Assembly: GCA_025934335.1 (NCBI GenBank)
Contig: JAICYG010000013.1
Location: forward strand, 1-24,787
Length of the DNA stretch: 24,787 nucleotides
From: Thermoleophilia bacterium
Lineage (GTDB): Bacteria > Actinomycetota > Thermoleophilia > Gaiellales > Gaiellaceae
Direction: 5' to 3'
Of this stretch, positions 1 through 7,491 are shown piece by piece (position 1 is the stretch's first letter; each line of letters begins with the position of its first letter). The notes under the pieces are model-generated. The model was not told the DNA's origin and searched no databases. It worked only from the letters and a program-made list of their open reading frames with translations. Both the position numbers and the translations under genes were made by a program.

Positions 1-552
1 CAGAAGGCGCATCCGGGCGCGAAGGTGAAGATCGTCTGGACGAACACGAGGTTCGACCCGGCGAAGGAGAAGAAGGCGGCCGAGAGCCTGCACGCCGCCG
101 GCGCCGACGTGATCGGTCAGAACGTCGACAGTCCCTCAGCCGGCCAGTACTCCGAGTCGGCGGGGATCCCGTGGGTCGGCTACGACTCCGACGCGAAGAA
201 GTTCGCGCCGAAGTCCTGGCTCACCGCGGCCGTCTACAACTGGGGCCCGTACTACCTGAAGCGGGTCAGGGCCGCGATGAACGGCACGTGGAAGACCGGC
301 AACTACTACGGCAGCCTCAAGGACGGCTTCACGAAGCTGGCGCCGTTCGGCAAGGGCGTCTCGGCGAAGACGAAGTCGCTGATCGCCCAGCAGGAGAAGC
401 TCCTGAAGGGCGGCAAGTGGAACGAGTTCAGCGGCCCGATCTACGACCAGAAGGGCAAGGTCCGGATCGCGAAGGGCCACCGGCCGTCGTTCAACGACCT
501 CTACTCGATGAGCTACCTGGTCAAGGGCGTGATCGGGAGCCCGAAGGGCTAG
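1..552 (+). CDS. BMP-family purine/nucleoside-binding lipoprotein, C-terminal part
   Basis: C-terminal 183 residues of an ABC-transporter substrate-binding protein. The frame is open from base 1, so the N-terminus, lipobox and promoter lie outside the window. The visible part shows the second lobe typical of the BMP/PnrA family: a segment placing the ligand in a cleft (GIPWVGYDSD), then a short strand-turn block (GSLKDG, LAPFGKGV) and the late GPIYDQKGKVR motif common in BMP proteins of purine loci. It is followed by the matching ATPase and two permeases, and by purine degradation genes. That supports an extracellular purine base or nucleoside receptor for this transporter. The exact ligand cannot be read. 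A terminator-like hairpin directly follows the stop codon. Confidence 0.88.
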   Translation, partial: QKAHPGAKVKIVWTNTRFDPAKEKKAAESLHAAGADVIGQNVDSPSAGQYSESAGIPWVGYDSDAKKFAPKSWLTAAVYNWGPYYLKRVRAAMNGTWKTGNYYGSLKDGFTKLAPFGKGVSAKTKSLIAQQEKLLKGGKWNEFSGPIYDQKGKVRIAKGHRPSFNDLYSMSYLVKGVIGSPKG

Positions 553-560
553 ACGCAGGT

Positions 561-596
561 GGGGCGGGCGGGGCCTCGGCTCCGTCCGCCCCTTTT
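561..596 (+). terminator. Intrinsic terminator/attenuator hairpin between binding-protein and ATPase genes
   Basis: The arms are 561-571 (GGGGCGGGCGG) and 582-592 (CCGTCCGCCCC). They form an 11-bp stem with one G-U wobble and a 10-nt loop, followed by TTTT at 593-596. It lies 8 nt after the binding-protein stop and ends 2 nt before the ATPase ATG. Inference: partial termination would give more binding protein than membrane components, a common arrangement in ABC operons. Confidence 0.7.
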
Positions 597-598
597 CC

Positions 599-2116
599 AT
601 GCCCAGCGCCGTCGAGCTGCGAGACATCACGAAGCGTTTTCCCGGCGTCGTCGCGAACGACGGCGTCCGTTTCGAGGCGGCCGAGGGCGAGGTGCACGCG
701 CTCCTCGGCGAGAACGGCGCGGGCAAGTCGACGCTCTCGAACATCCTGACGGGCCTCTACCGCCCGGACGAGGGCGAGATCGTCCTCTGGGGAGAGCCCG
801 TCTCGTTCGCGTCGCCTCGCGATGCGCTCGACGCGGGGATCGGCATGGTGCACCAGCACTTCCGGCTCGTGCCGCCGTTCACCGTCGCAGAGAACGTGAT
901 CCTCGGCGACCACCGCGGCGAGGGGAAGAAGTTCATGGTGCACCCGCGGCGGATCGAGCGGAACGTCGCGGAGCTCGGCAAGCGCTACCGGATCGCCGTC
1001 GACCCTCGCGCCCGGATCTGGCAGCTGTCGCTCGGCGAGCAGCAGCGCGTGGAGATCCTGAAGGCGCTGTACCGGCAGGCGCGGATCCTGATCCTCGACG
1101 AGCCGACGGCGGTGCTGACGCCGCAGGAGGCAGAGTCGCTGTTCGAGACGCTGCGCGTGATGGCCGACGAGGGCCGGACCGTCATCTTCATCTCGCACAA
1201 GCTGCACGAGGTGAAGGCGGTCGCCGACCGCGTGACGGTTCTGCGCGACGGGAGGACGATCGACACCGTCGACACCGGATCGGCGACCCCCCGCTCGCTC
1301 GCCGCGCTGATGGTCGGGCGCGAGGTGTCGCTCGCGGAACGCGTCGAGCGCGACGGTGAGATCGGCGCACCCGTACTGGAGGTACGCGGTCTGTGGGCGC
1401 ACGGCGACCGTGGCGGAGATGCGCTGCGAGGCGTCGACCTGCAGGTGCGGACGGGCGAGATCGTCGCGATCGCAGGGGTCGCCGGCAACGGCCAGCGTGA
1501 GCTCGCGGAGACGATCACGGGGATGCGGGCGGCGGCAGACGGGCAGGTGGTGGTCGACGGCCGGCCGCTGCGCGGTGGCGACGCGCGCGAGGCGATCCGC
1601 GCGGGCATCGCGCACGTGCCGGAGGACAGGCTGCACACGGGCGTCGCGCCGTCGCTCTCGATCGCCTCGAACGTCGTCCTCAAGTCGTACCGCGGCAAGC
1701 AGGTGACCCGCGGCCCGTTGCTCCGGCTGCGGGCGATTCGCGACCACGCGGCAAGCCTCATCCGCCGCTACGACGTCCGCGGCGGCGGCCCGGAACTCCC
1801 CGCGCGGCAGCTCTCCGGCGGGAACCTGCAGAAGGTCGTGCTCGCGCGCGAGTTTCACGGCGATCCGCGCGTGCTCGTCGTCGCCTCGCCGACACGTGGG
1901 CTCGACGTCGCGGCGATCGAGACCGTCCACCGCTACCTGCGCGACGCAGCCTCGTCCGGCGTCGGCGTGCTCCTGATCTCGGAGGATCTCGACGAGATCC
2001 TCGCGCTCGCCGATCGCGTCGCGGTGATCTACGAGGGCGCGATCGTCGGCGAGGTCGACGCGGGCGCGACGACGGTGGAGGAGATCGGGCTCCTGATGGC
2101 AGGAGGCGCCGGGTGA
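599..2116 (+). CDS. BMP-type (purine/nucleoside) ABC transporter, two-domain ATPase
   Basis: A 505-residue protein with two fused nucleotide-binding domains, as in NupO/YufO, RbsA and MglA. Domain 1 is complete: Walker A GENGAGKST at 37-45, signature LSLGEQQR at 143-150, Walker B ILILDEP with D167 and E168. Domain 2 has the degenerate P-loop GVAGNGQ, signature LSGGNLQK and a Walker B-like VVASPTRGLDV in which the acidic pair is replaced. This is usual for the family and implies one active ATP site. The ATG lies 2 nt after the terminator T-tract with no Shine-Dalgarno sequence. An earlier in-frame start is not available, and Walker A at residue 37 fits the family. The stop overlaps the next gene by 4 nt. 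It powers purine or nucleoside uptake with the two permeases downstream. Confidence 0.93.
   Translation: MPSAVELRDITKRFPGVVANDGVRFEAAEGEVHALLGENGAGKSTLSNILTGLYRPDEGEIVLWGEPVSFASPRDALDAGIGMVHQHFRLVPPFTVAENVILGDHRGEGKKFMVHPRRIERNVAELGKRYRIAVDPRARIWQLSLGEQQRVEILKALYRQARILILDEPTAVLTPQEAESLFETLRVMADEGRTVIFISHKLHEVKAVADRVTVLRDGRTIDTVDTGSATPRSLAALMVGREVSLAERVERDGEIGAPVLEVRGLWAHGDRGGDALRGVDLQVRTGEIVAIAGVAGNGQRELAETITGMRAAADGQVVVDGRPLRGGDAREAIRAGIAHVPEDRLHTGVAPSLSIASNVVLKSYRGKQVTRGPLLRLRAIRDHAASLIRRYDVRGGGPELPARQLSGGNLQKVVLAREFHGDPRVLVVASPTRGLDVAAIETVHRYLRDAASSGVGVLLISEDLDEILALADRVAVIYEGAIVGEVDAGATTVEEIGLLMAGGAG
2101..2106 (+). promoter_or_regulatory. Strong ribosome binding site for permease 1
   Basis: AGGAGG is a perfect Shine-Dalgarno core, 6 nt before the GTG at 2113 and inside the 3' end of the ATPase gene. 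It fixes the GTG start of the permease and shows translational coupling. Confidence 0.8.
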
Positions 2117-3222
2117 TCCGGTTCGAGCGCCGGCTGCGGCAGCCGGGGTGGCTCTCCGTCGCCGTGCCGGTCGGCTCCGTGATCGTTGCCTTCGGGCTCA
2201 TGACCCTCGTGCTGCTCGCGACCGGGCATTCGCCCGGCCATACCTTCTCGCGCCTTCTCGACACCGGCTTCGGCAGCAAGGTGGCGATCAACGAGACGTT
2301 CGTCTCCGCGACGCCGCTGCTCTTCACGGGGCTCTGCGCGGCCGTCGCGTTCCGCATGCAGCTCTTCAACATCGGCGGCGAAGGGCAGCTCTATGCAGGT
2401 GCGATCCTCGGTGCTGCCGCAGGAATCGCGCTCGGCAACCACTCGGGCTGGCTCTCCGTGCCGGCGATGATCGTCGCGGGCGCGGTCGGCGGCGCGGCGC
2501 TTGCGCTCGTGCCGGCGATCCTGCGGGCGTTCCTCTCGACGAACGAGATCATCACCTCGCTGATGCTCAACTACGTCGCGGCGCTCGTCATCAACTACCT
2601 GATCTTCGACTCGCAGTCGTACTGGCGCGACACGTCGAGCCCGACGGCGAAGGTGTTCCCGCAGGGGAAGAACCTCCCCGAGGCGGCGAACTGGCCGCTC
2701 GCGCACGTCGGCGGGCTGTACCTGCCGTTCGGCCTGCTCCTGGGGGTCGTCCTCGCGGCGGTGATCTGGGTGCTGTACACGCGCACGCGCTTCGGCTTCG
2801 AGGTACAGGTGATCGGCGACTCGCCCCGTGCGGCGACGTATGCGGGCATGCGGACACGGCGGAAGATCCTCGCCGTGATGGCGCTGTCGGGCGCCGTCGC
2901 GGGGATCGGTGGCGCGAGCCAGGACGGCGACTTCCGGCACACGCTCGATCCGCGCGGGCTCACGGCCGCCGGCTACGGCTATGCGGGGATCGTGATCGCG
3001 GCCCTCGGCCGCTACAACCCGTTCGCCGTCTGCCTGATCGCCTTTCTGCTCGGCGGCCTCCAGAACGCGGGCTTCGCGCTGCAGGGCGTCGACTTCCCGT
3101 CCGGGCTCGTCGGCGTCATGCAGGGGCTGATCCTCTTCTGCGCGCTCGGCGGCGAGCTGCTCGTCCGCTATCGCGTGCGGCTCGGCTCGCGTGGCGCGCA
3201 GCGTGCGGAGGCGACCGCCTGA
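2113..3222 (+). CDS. ABC transporter permease, purine/nucleoside (NupP/YufP-like)
   Basis: A 369-residue integral membrane protein of the BPD_transp_2 (LIV/ribose) permease class. A first transmembrane segment near residues 15-38 is followed by the typical FNIGGEGQLYAGA segment. Next comes the family hallmark around TNEIITSLMLNYVA, then an extracytoplasmic loop and further helices. The cytoplasmic coupling loop appears as RAATYAGMRTRRK. The GTG start overlaps the ATPase stop (GTGA), and the TGA stop shares a base with the next ATG. This permease type normally pairs with a second, shorter permease, as found immediately downstream. Substrate specificity is inferred from the BMP context and the adjacent purine catabolic operon. 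Confidence 0.92.
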   Translation: MIRFERRLRQPGWLSVAVPVGSVIVAFGLMTLVLLATGHSPGHTFSRLLDTGFGSKVAINETFVSATPLLFTGLCAAVAFRMQLFNIGGEGQLYAGAILGAAAGIALGNHSGWLSVPAMIVAGAVGGAALALVPAILRAFLSTNEIITSLMLNYVAALVINYLIFDSQSYWRDTSSPTAKVFPQGKNLPEAANWPLAHVGGLYLPFGLLLGVVLAAVIWVLYTRTRFGFEVQVIGDSPRAATYAGMRTRRKILAVMALSGAVAGIGGASQDGDFRHTLDPRGLTAAGYGYAGIVIAALGRYNPFAVCLIAFLLGGLQNAGFALQGVDFPSGLVGVMQGLILFCALGGELLVRYRVRLGSRGAQRAEATA

Positions 3223-4193
3223 TGCTGGTCGCGGCCGGCGGCATCAACAACGCCGTTCTCGTCGTGGTGCTCGCATCCGCGGTCGTCTACGGGACGCCGC
3301 TTCTCTACGCGGCGCTCGGCGAGCTGCTCGCGGAGCGTGCCGGCGTGCTGAACCTCGGCGTCGAGGGGATGATGCTCGTCGGCGCCGTGATGGGATTCTG
3401 GGCGGTGCAGCGCACCGGGTCGCTGCTGCTCGCGATCGGAGTGGCGGCGGTCGCAGGAGGCGCGATGGCGCTGATCCACGCCTTCCTCGTCGTGACGCTG
3501 CGCGCGAACCAGATCGTCTCGGGGCTCGCGCTGACGATCTTCGCGGGCGCTGCCGGGCTGTCGTCGTACCTCGGCAACGACCTCAACCTCGCCGACCAGC
3601 CGGCGAAGCACGCGTTCTCGCCGTTCCTGCCGCGGTCGTGGCGCACGGCGGATGTCGTCGGCCCGGTGCTCCTCAACCAGTCGGCGCTCGTCTATGCGTC
3701 GTGGGTGTGTGTCGCGCTCGTGGCGGTGTACCTGAGCAGGACGCGGCCGGGGTTGAACCTCCGTGCCGTCGGCGAGTCGCCCGCTGCGGCCGACGCGATG
3801 GGGATCAACGTCGTCGCGTACCGCTACGTGCATACGGTTGTGGGGGGTGCGTTCGCGGGCGTCGGCGGGGCGTGCTTCTCGCTCGCGATCACGCCGCAGT
3901 GGGTCGACGGCCTCACGTCGGGCGCGGGCTGGATCGCGATCGCGCTCGTGATCTTCGCGTTCTGGCGGCCCACGCTGTGCCTCGTCGGCGCGTACTTCTT
4001 CGGAGCGTTCTCGGGCATCCCGTTCACGTTCCAGGCGCGCGGCATCCTGAGCGGCGTCCCGCCGGAGCTCTTCCAGTCGCTCCCGTACGTGATGACGGTC
4101 GTCGTGCTCGTGCTCGTCTCGAGCGCGGGCGCCCGGCGCCGCCTCGGCGCCCCGGCCTCTCTGGGCACGCCCTACGTGCGCGAAGAGCGGTGA
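3222..4193 (+). CDS. ABC transporter permease, purine/nucleoside (NupQ/YufQ-like)
   Basis: A 323-residue hydrophobic protein, the second permease of the BMP-type transporter. Motifs include the NLGVEGMMLVGA segment, ANQIVSGLALTIFA, and the coupling loop AVGESPAAADAMGINV before the last group of helices. I chose the ATG at 3222 because it overlaps the upstream stop by one base (TGATG) and gives the usual length. The same frame stays open far upstream, but that part overlaps permease 1 and has no membrane character. It ends the rightward transporter operon. The following 178 bases hold no gene. Confidence 0.92.
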   Translation: MLVAAGGINNAVLVVVLASAVVYGTPLLYAALGELLAERAGVLNLGVEGMMLVGAVMGFWAVQRTGSLLLAIGVAAVAGGAMALIHAFLVVTLRANQIVSGLALTIFAGAAGLSSYLGNDLNLADQPAKHAFSPFLPRSWRTADVVGPVLLNQSALVYASWVCVALVAVYLSRTRPGLNLRAVGESPAAADAMGINVVAYRYVHTVVGGAFAGVGGACFSLAITPQWVDGLTSGAGWIAIALVIFAFWRPTLCLVGAYFFGAFSGIPFTFQARGILSGVPPELFQSLPYVMTVVVLVLVSSAGARRRLGAPASLGTPYVREER

Positions 4194-4198
4194 CCCTG

Positions 4199-4218
4199 CG
4201 TCTGAGCCGGCTCTGACG
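4199..4218. other. Imperfect palindrome after the transporter operon
   Basis: Twenty bases reading CGTC-T-GAGCC/GGCTC-T-GACG form two symmetric arms with one T/T mismatch, starting 5 nt after the permease stop. It could fold as a short hairpin, but no T-tract follows, so terminator function is only possible. Confidence 0.3.
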
Positions 4219-4310
4219 TGCGCCCGAGGAAGCTCAGAGCAAGGTCTGACGCCACCGCCCCCCACGGCCGAAGAGACTTGTCCGAAGCGCGGTGCGGGTT
4301 TGCAGGGAAA

Positions 4311-4337
4311 GTGACATGTTCGTGACGAAGCTGTAAC
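4311..4337 (+). promoter_or_regulatory. Triple 11-nt direct repeat, candidate response-regulator operator
   Basis: GTGAC at 4311, GTGAC at 4322 and GTAAC at 4333 repeat at exactly 11 nt. On the other strand the units read T(T/C)AC at the same spacing. Tandem 11-nt spacing is the pattern bound by OmpR/PhoB-type response regulators. The site lies between two converging genes rather than upstream of one. Seen: the repeat. Inferred: the binder. Confidence 0.4.
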
Positions 4338-4371
4338 GGTCCAGCATTGAGCCGGCCGTCCCCGGCGGCCG

Positions 4372-5223
4372 TCAGCGCAGGGCGAGCAGGAGGAGCGGCA
4401 GGATGCCGGCCGCTGCGGCCGTGGTCGTAATCGCCGTGGCCACTGCCTCGCGGCCGTCGTAGCCGTACAGGCGACTCAGCGTCAGCATCGAGTAGTACGA
4501 CGGCGCGAAGGCGAGCAGCCAGGCGGCGGCAGGCGGGTGCACGCCGAGCAGGTAGAGAAGCGTCAGCCCGAGCGTCGCCGGCACGAAGCGGAAGAGCGCG
4601 CCGAGGAGCGCCTGCCGCGCGTGCACCGCCTGCGGACGCGTGCTCGGAAGCGCTGCGCCGATCAGCAGCATGTTCGCGACCGCCGAGGCGATGCCGATGC
4701 GCGGCAGCCACGACGCGAGCGCGTCGGGTCGTCCGAGTAGCCCGTGCAGCACGAGCCCGCAGACGAGCGCCGCGGCGGGCGCGTAGTCGACGAGCGCGGT
4801 GCGGGCCGCCTGCGGTGTCGGGGCGAAGCGCCGGAGCCGCGACGTGAGCACGAGCCCGCGCGGGAACGACATCTGGTCGAACACCGCGACGAAGCTGACG
4901 GCCGCGGGTCCGAGGAAGAGCCCGGCGATCGGGATCGCCCAGATGCCCGTGTTCGAGGAGCTCGCGGTGAGCGAGACGTGTCGTGTGCCGCCGCGCTCGT
5001 TCACGAGCCCCCCGGCGAAGACGCCTGCGGCCTCGGCGGCGATGAGGGTCGCCATCGCGGCGACCGCGTCGAAGCGCGGGACGAACACGAGCCCGGCCGC
5101 GAGCGCGAGCGGCGTCGCGAGCAGCAGCATCTGCGCCCGCACGAGCCGCGGGAGGACGTGGGCGAGGCGGCGCCGCACGGCGAACCCGCACGGCACGCCG
5201 CAGGCGACGAGCAGCAGCGTCAA
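4372..5223 (-). CDS. AEC (auxin efflux carrier) family transporter
   Basis: A 283-residue, strongly hydrophobic protein with about 8-10 helices. The central block NTGIWAIPIAGLFLGPAAVSF resembles the AEC-family N-G-P-G unwound-helix signature, followed by a polar cytoplasmic linker and a second helical half. It is slightly short at the N-terminus compared with typical AEC carriers (about 300-320 aa). The frame has only a TTG start (5223) between an upstream stop at 5272-5274 and the first helix, and no clear Shine-Dalgarno sequence. It is the last gene of the leftward urate operon, 70 nt after the DUF3830 gene. Its substrate is unknown; transport of a purine breakdown product is a context-based guess. 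Confidence 0.72.
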   Translation of the reverse strand: MTLLLVACGVPCGFAVRRRLAHVLPRLVRAQMLLLATPLALAAGLVFVPRFDAVAAMATLIAAEAAGVFAGGLVNERGGTRHVSLTASSSNTGIWAIPIAGLFLGPAAVSFVAVFDQMSFPRGLVLTSRLRRFAPTPQAARTALVDYAPAAALVCGLVLHGLLGRPDALASWLPRIGIASAVANMLLIGAALPSTRPQAVHARQALLGALFRFVPATLGLTLLYLLGVHPPAAAWLLAFAPSYYSMLTLSRLYGYDGREAVATAITTTAAAAGILPLLLLALR

Positions 5224-5293
5224 GGTCGATCCGGAGAAGGGGCCGCGAGCACGACACCCGCAGCCGAACTCTCACAAGGTAGCGAACCGCCGG

Positions 5294-5701
5294 CTACAGC
5301 TCGCGGAAGGAGATCGGCTGCGCGCCCTCCCAGAGCGTCAGCCGGCCGAGCTCCTTCAACTGCTCCGTGCCTTCGACGACCGTGGCGAAGTGGTTCGCCC
5401 ACAGGTGCCCCGCCTTCGACGCGAACGAGCAGTAGCCGTACGGGAAGAGCAGCTCCGTCTCCGACTGCCCACCCGGGTACAGCGCGAGCTCGCCGGGGTG
5501 CGGGTACGACGTCGCGTTCTCCGGGCCGATGCCGAAGTCGCGCTCGCCCCACGGGATCCAGTTCGACTCGCCGCTCCAGCGGCAGTGGATGATCCGCTCC
5601 TCCATCGGCAGCGACGCCCTGAACGCCGCCACCGTCTTCGGCGCGAGCTCCTCCTCCCAGCGCGCGACGAAGCGCATGCCCGCGGCGACGATCTCCAGCA
5701 C
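5294..5701 (-). CDS. DUF3830 family protein (cyclophilin-like fold)
   Basis: A 135-residue soluble protein resembling DUF3830. The N-terminal strand and helix carry the motif ELAPKTVAAFRASLP, followed by IIHCRWSGE, a glycine/proline-rich centre (GPENATSYPHPGELALYPGG) and ELLFPYGYCSFAS. No signal peptide or membrane segment is seen. It starts 10 nt after the DUF1697 stop, with a GTG preceded by an AGGTAGGG sequence about 8 nt upstream; an internal ATG eight codons later is possible. Biochemical function is not established to my knowledge. Its place in an operon of urate, HIU and OHCU enzymes suggests a role with purine ring-opening products, but that is inference. Confidence 0.72.
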   Translation of the reverse strand: MLEIVAAGMRFVARWEEELAPKTVAAFRASLPMEERIIHCRWSGESNWIPWGERDFGIGPENATSYPHPGELALYPGGQSETELLFPYGYCSFASKAGHLWANHFATVVEGTEQLKELGRLTLWEGAQPISFREL

Positions 5702-5711
5702 GCGCGTGACC

Positions 5712-6155
5712 CTACCTGCTGCGCGCGAGAGCGGTCAGCTTGCGAACCGTGTTGACGTTCCGTGCCGTCACGTCGGCGCCGTCCCAATCGACCGTGTAGC
5801 GCGGCGCGAGATCCTTGCGGAGCGCGTGCCAGAGCTTCTCGCCCGGCTCGTCGAGCAGGAACCCGACGTCCGACTTCTGCTCCTTGTCGTTCCCCCACTC
5901 GTCGGGGATGCGTCTGCACAGCGCCTCCATCTGGGCCAGCGAACGGACGGCCACGCGCCGCCCGAGAGCCTCTTCGAGCTCGCGCGTCAGCATCTTCGCC
6001 CCTCGTCGGTCGCGGAAGATGACGTTGCCGGAGTTGATGTAGGTCGAGACGTCCGTGCAGCCGAGCTCCTCGAAGCGCGCCTTGAGCTCGCGCATGTCGA
6101 CCTTCGACCGGCCGCCGACGTTCACGCCTTTCACCAGCGCGACGTAGACGCTCAC
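5712..6155 (-). CDS. DUF1697 family protein
   Basis: A 147-residue soluble protein with the DUF1697 N-terminal signature: YVALVKGVNVGG, then an MRELKARFEELG helix and YINSGNVIF. The C-terminal half carries the conserved NVNTVRKL element. The GTG start overlaps the PuuD stop as GTGA, so it is translationally coupled to the urate oxidase. DUF1697 proteins are widespread and uncharacterised. Finding one inside a purine degradation operon, between urate oxidase and DUF3830, is the only functional hint here. The frame extends upstream of 6155, but only as a shadow of puuD. Confidence 0.85.
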   Translation of the reverse strand: MSVYVALVKGVNVGGRSKVDMRELKARFEELGCTDVSTYINSGNVIFRDRRGAKMLTRELEEALGRRVAVRSLAQMEALCRRIPDEWGNDKEQKSDVGFLLDEPGEKLWHALRKDLAPRYTVDWDGADVTARNVNTVRKLTALARSR

Positions 6156-7069
6156 CGGATGACGAGCGCGATCGCGACGATCGCCGCCGCAGCGACGCCG
6201 AGCAGCGGCCAGACGTTCAGCCCGCGGTGGCGCAGGTTGAAGTAGTGGCGGACGAGCGCCCCGACCGCCATCAGAGCGACGAGCACGATCCAGCCGTTCG
6301 CGTGCCCGTACGTGAACGGGAAGTGGTTCGAGAGCATCGCGAAGAGCACCGGTAGCGTCAGGTAGTTGTTGTGCACCGACCGCGTCTTCCCGTCCCTGTT
6401 CCAGCGCGGGTCGGGCGCCTGCCCGCCCTCCTTCGCCCGGACGAGCTTCCAGTGGTTCGGGATGATCACGAAGAAGACGTTGCCGACCATCATCGTTCCG
6501 ATCATCGCGCCGACCTGTAGATACGCCGCCCGCGCCGCGAACAGCTCCCACGCGCCCCACGCGGACAGGCACACGAACCCGAAGACGAGCACCGCGAGCA
6601 CGCCCTCGTCGTCGGCGAACGCGCGGCAGAGCCCGTCGTACACGAGCCACGCGATCACGATCCCGGCCACCGAGATCGCTATCGCCTCCCACGCCGACAG
6701 GTCGGCGACGGAACGGTCGATCAGGTACGAGGTCGCGTGGGAGTAGTAGACGACGATGAAGAGCGCGAAGCCCGAGAGCCACGTCGTGTACGCCTCCCAC
6801 TTGAACCAGTGCAGCGGCTCCGGCAGCTGCTCGGGTGCGAGGCGGAACTTCTCGACGCGGTAGAAGCCGCCGCCGTGGATCTCCCACGCCTCGCCGCCGA
6901 TTCCGCGCTCTGCGTCGCGGGGGTCCTTCGGTGGCTCGAGATGGTTGTCGAGCGCGATGAAGTAGAACGACGCGCCGATCCAGGCGATCGCCGCGGTCAC
7001 GTGCAGCCAGCGGAAGAGCAGGTTGCCCCAGCCCCACCAGTAGTCGCTGAGCGCTACGACGTACGCCAT
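6152..7069 (-). CDS. puuD: Membrane urate oxidase PuuD, without C-terminal cytochrome c domain
   Basis: A 305-residue polytopic protein matching the Urate_ox_N (PuuD) membrane domain: WLHVTAAIAWIGASFYF in the first helix, the EIHGGGFYRVEKF loop, LHWFKWEAYTTW, YYSHATSYLID and late IPNHWK and SVHNNYLTLPVLF motifs. It has about eight membrane segments and many conserved histidines. Known PuuD proteins oxidise urate to 5-hydroxyisourate and pass electrons to a C-terminal cytochrome c domain. Here the protein ends soon after the last helix (ALVIR) and has no CxxCH haem-attachment motif, so an external acceptor is implied. The ATG at 7069 lies inside the OHCU decarboxylase 3' end (16-nt overlap). 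Neighbours hiuH and uraD encode the next two steps. Confidence 0.92.
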   Translation of the reverse strand: MAYVVALSDYWWGWGNLLFRWLHVTAAIAWIGASFYFIALDNHLEPPKDPRDAERGIGGEAWEIHGGGFYRVEKFRLAPEQLPEPLHWFKWEAYTTWLSGFALFIVVYYSHATSYLIDRSVADLSAWEAIAISVAGIVIAWLVYDGLCRAFADDEGVLAVLVFGFVCLSAWGAWELFAARAAYLQVGAMIGTMMVGNVFFVIIPNHWKLVRAKEGGQAPDPRWNRDGKTRSVHNNYLTLPVLFAMLSNHFPFTYGHANGWIVLVALMAVGALVRHYFNLRHRGLNVWPLLGVAAAAIVAIALVIR

Positions 7070-7491
7070 CGGTCGATCGCTATCGAGACGAGCTCGTCCA
7101 CTGCCGTCGACAGCTCTTCCTCGCGCGTCCGCTGCATCCTCTCCCGCAGGATGGGGACGATCTCGCGCCGCGGGCGCCGGTTGACGAACACCACGAAGCG
7201 GAACCCGAACCGCTCCTCGTACGCTGCGTTCAGCCGAGCCAGCTCGGCGAGCACCTCGGGCTCGTCGTCGGCCCCCTGCTCGCGACGCGACCGCTCCGAC
7301 GTCGCCTTCGCACCGATGGCCGGATGCGCGTCCAGGATCTCCTTTTTCTCCTCGTCCGGGAGCCTCTCGGCCACCTCGCGGGCACGACCGAGAGGGTCGT
7401 CGAGCGGGGCGAGCTTCTCGACGAAGCGCGTCCGCCCCTCGAAGAGCTCCGCGAGCTGATCGACGCTCAGCTGCCGCGGTAGGTCGCGCAC
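7054..7491 (-). CDS. uraD: 2-oxo-4-hydroxy-4-carboxy-5-ureidoimidazoline (OHCU) decarboxylase
   Basis: A 145-residue all-helical protein of the OHCU decarboxylase family, which converts OHCU to (S)-allantoin. The catalytic HPAIG motif is seen with H56, followed by the SE...REQ segment. The C-terminal FRFVVFVNRRPRREIVPILRER block matches the family, as does the acidic REEEL run near the end. It is somewhat short at the N-terminus compared with usual members (about 160-170 aa). The chosen GTG at 7491 is inside the 3' end of hiuH (25-nt overlap). Placement between hiuH and puuD completes a three-enzyme urate-to-allantoin unit. Confidence 0.92.
   Translation of the reverse strand: MRDLPRQLSVDQLAELFEGRTRFVEKLAPLDDPLGRAREVAERLPDEEKKEILDAHPAIGAKATSERSRREQGADDEPEVLAELARLNAAYEERFGFRFVVFVNRRPRREIVPILRERMQRTREEELSTAVDELVSIAIDRWRTS

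Noticed and set aside
521..1930. 469-codon minus-strand frame opposite the ABC ATPase
   Set aside because: Opposite a gene with full Walker and signature motifs; no recognisable domain of its own.
4347..4371. GGCC-rich hairpin near the end of the AEC gene as a terminator
   Set aside because: Stems are only four or five pairs and no T-tract follows on either strand.
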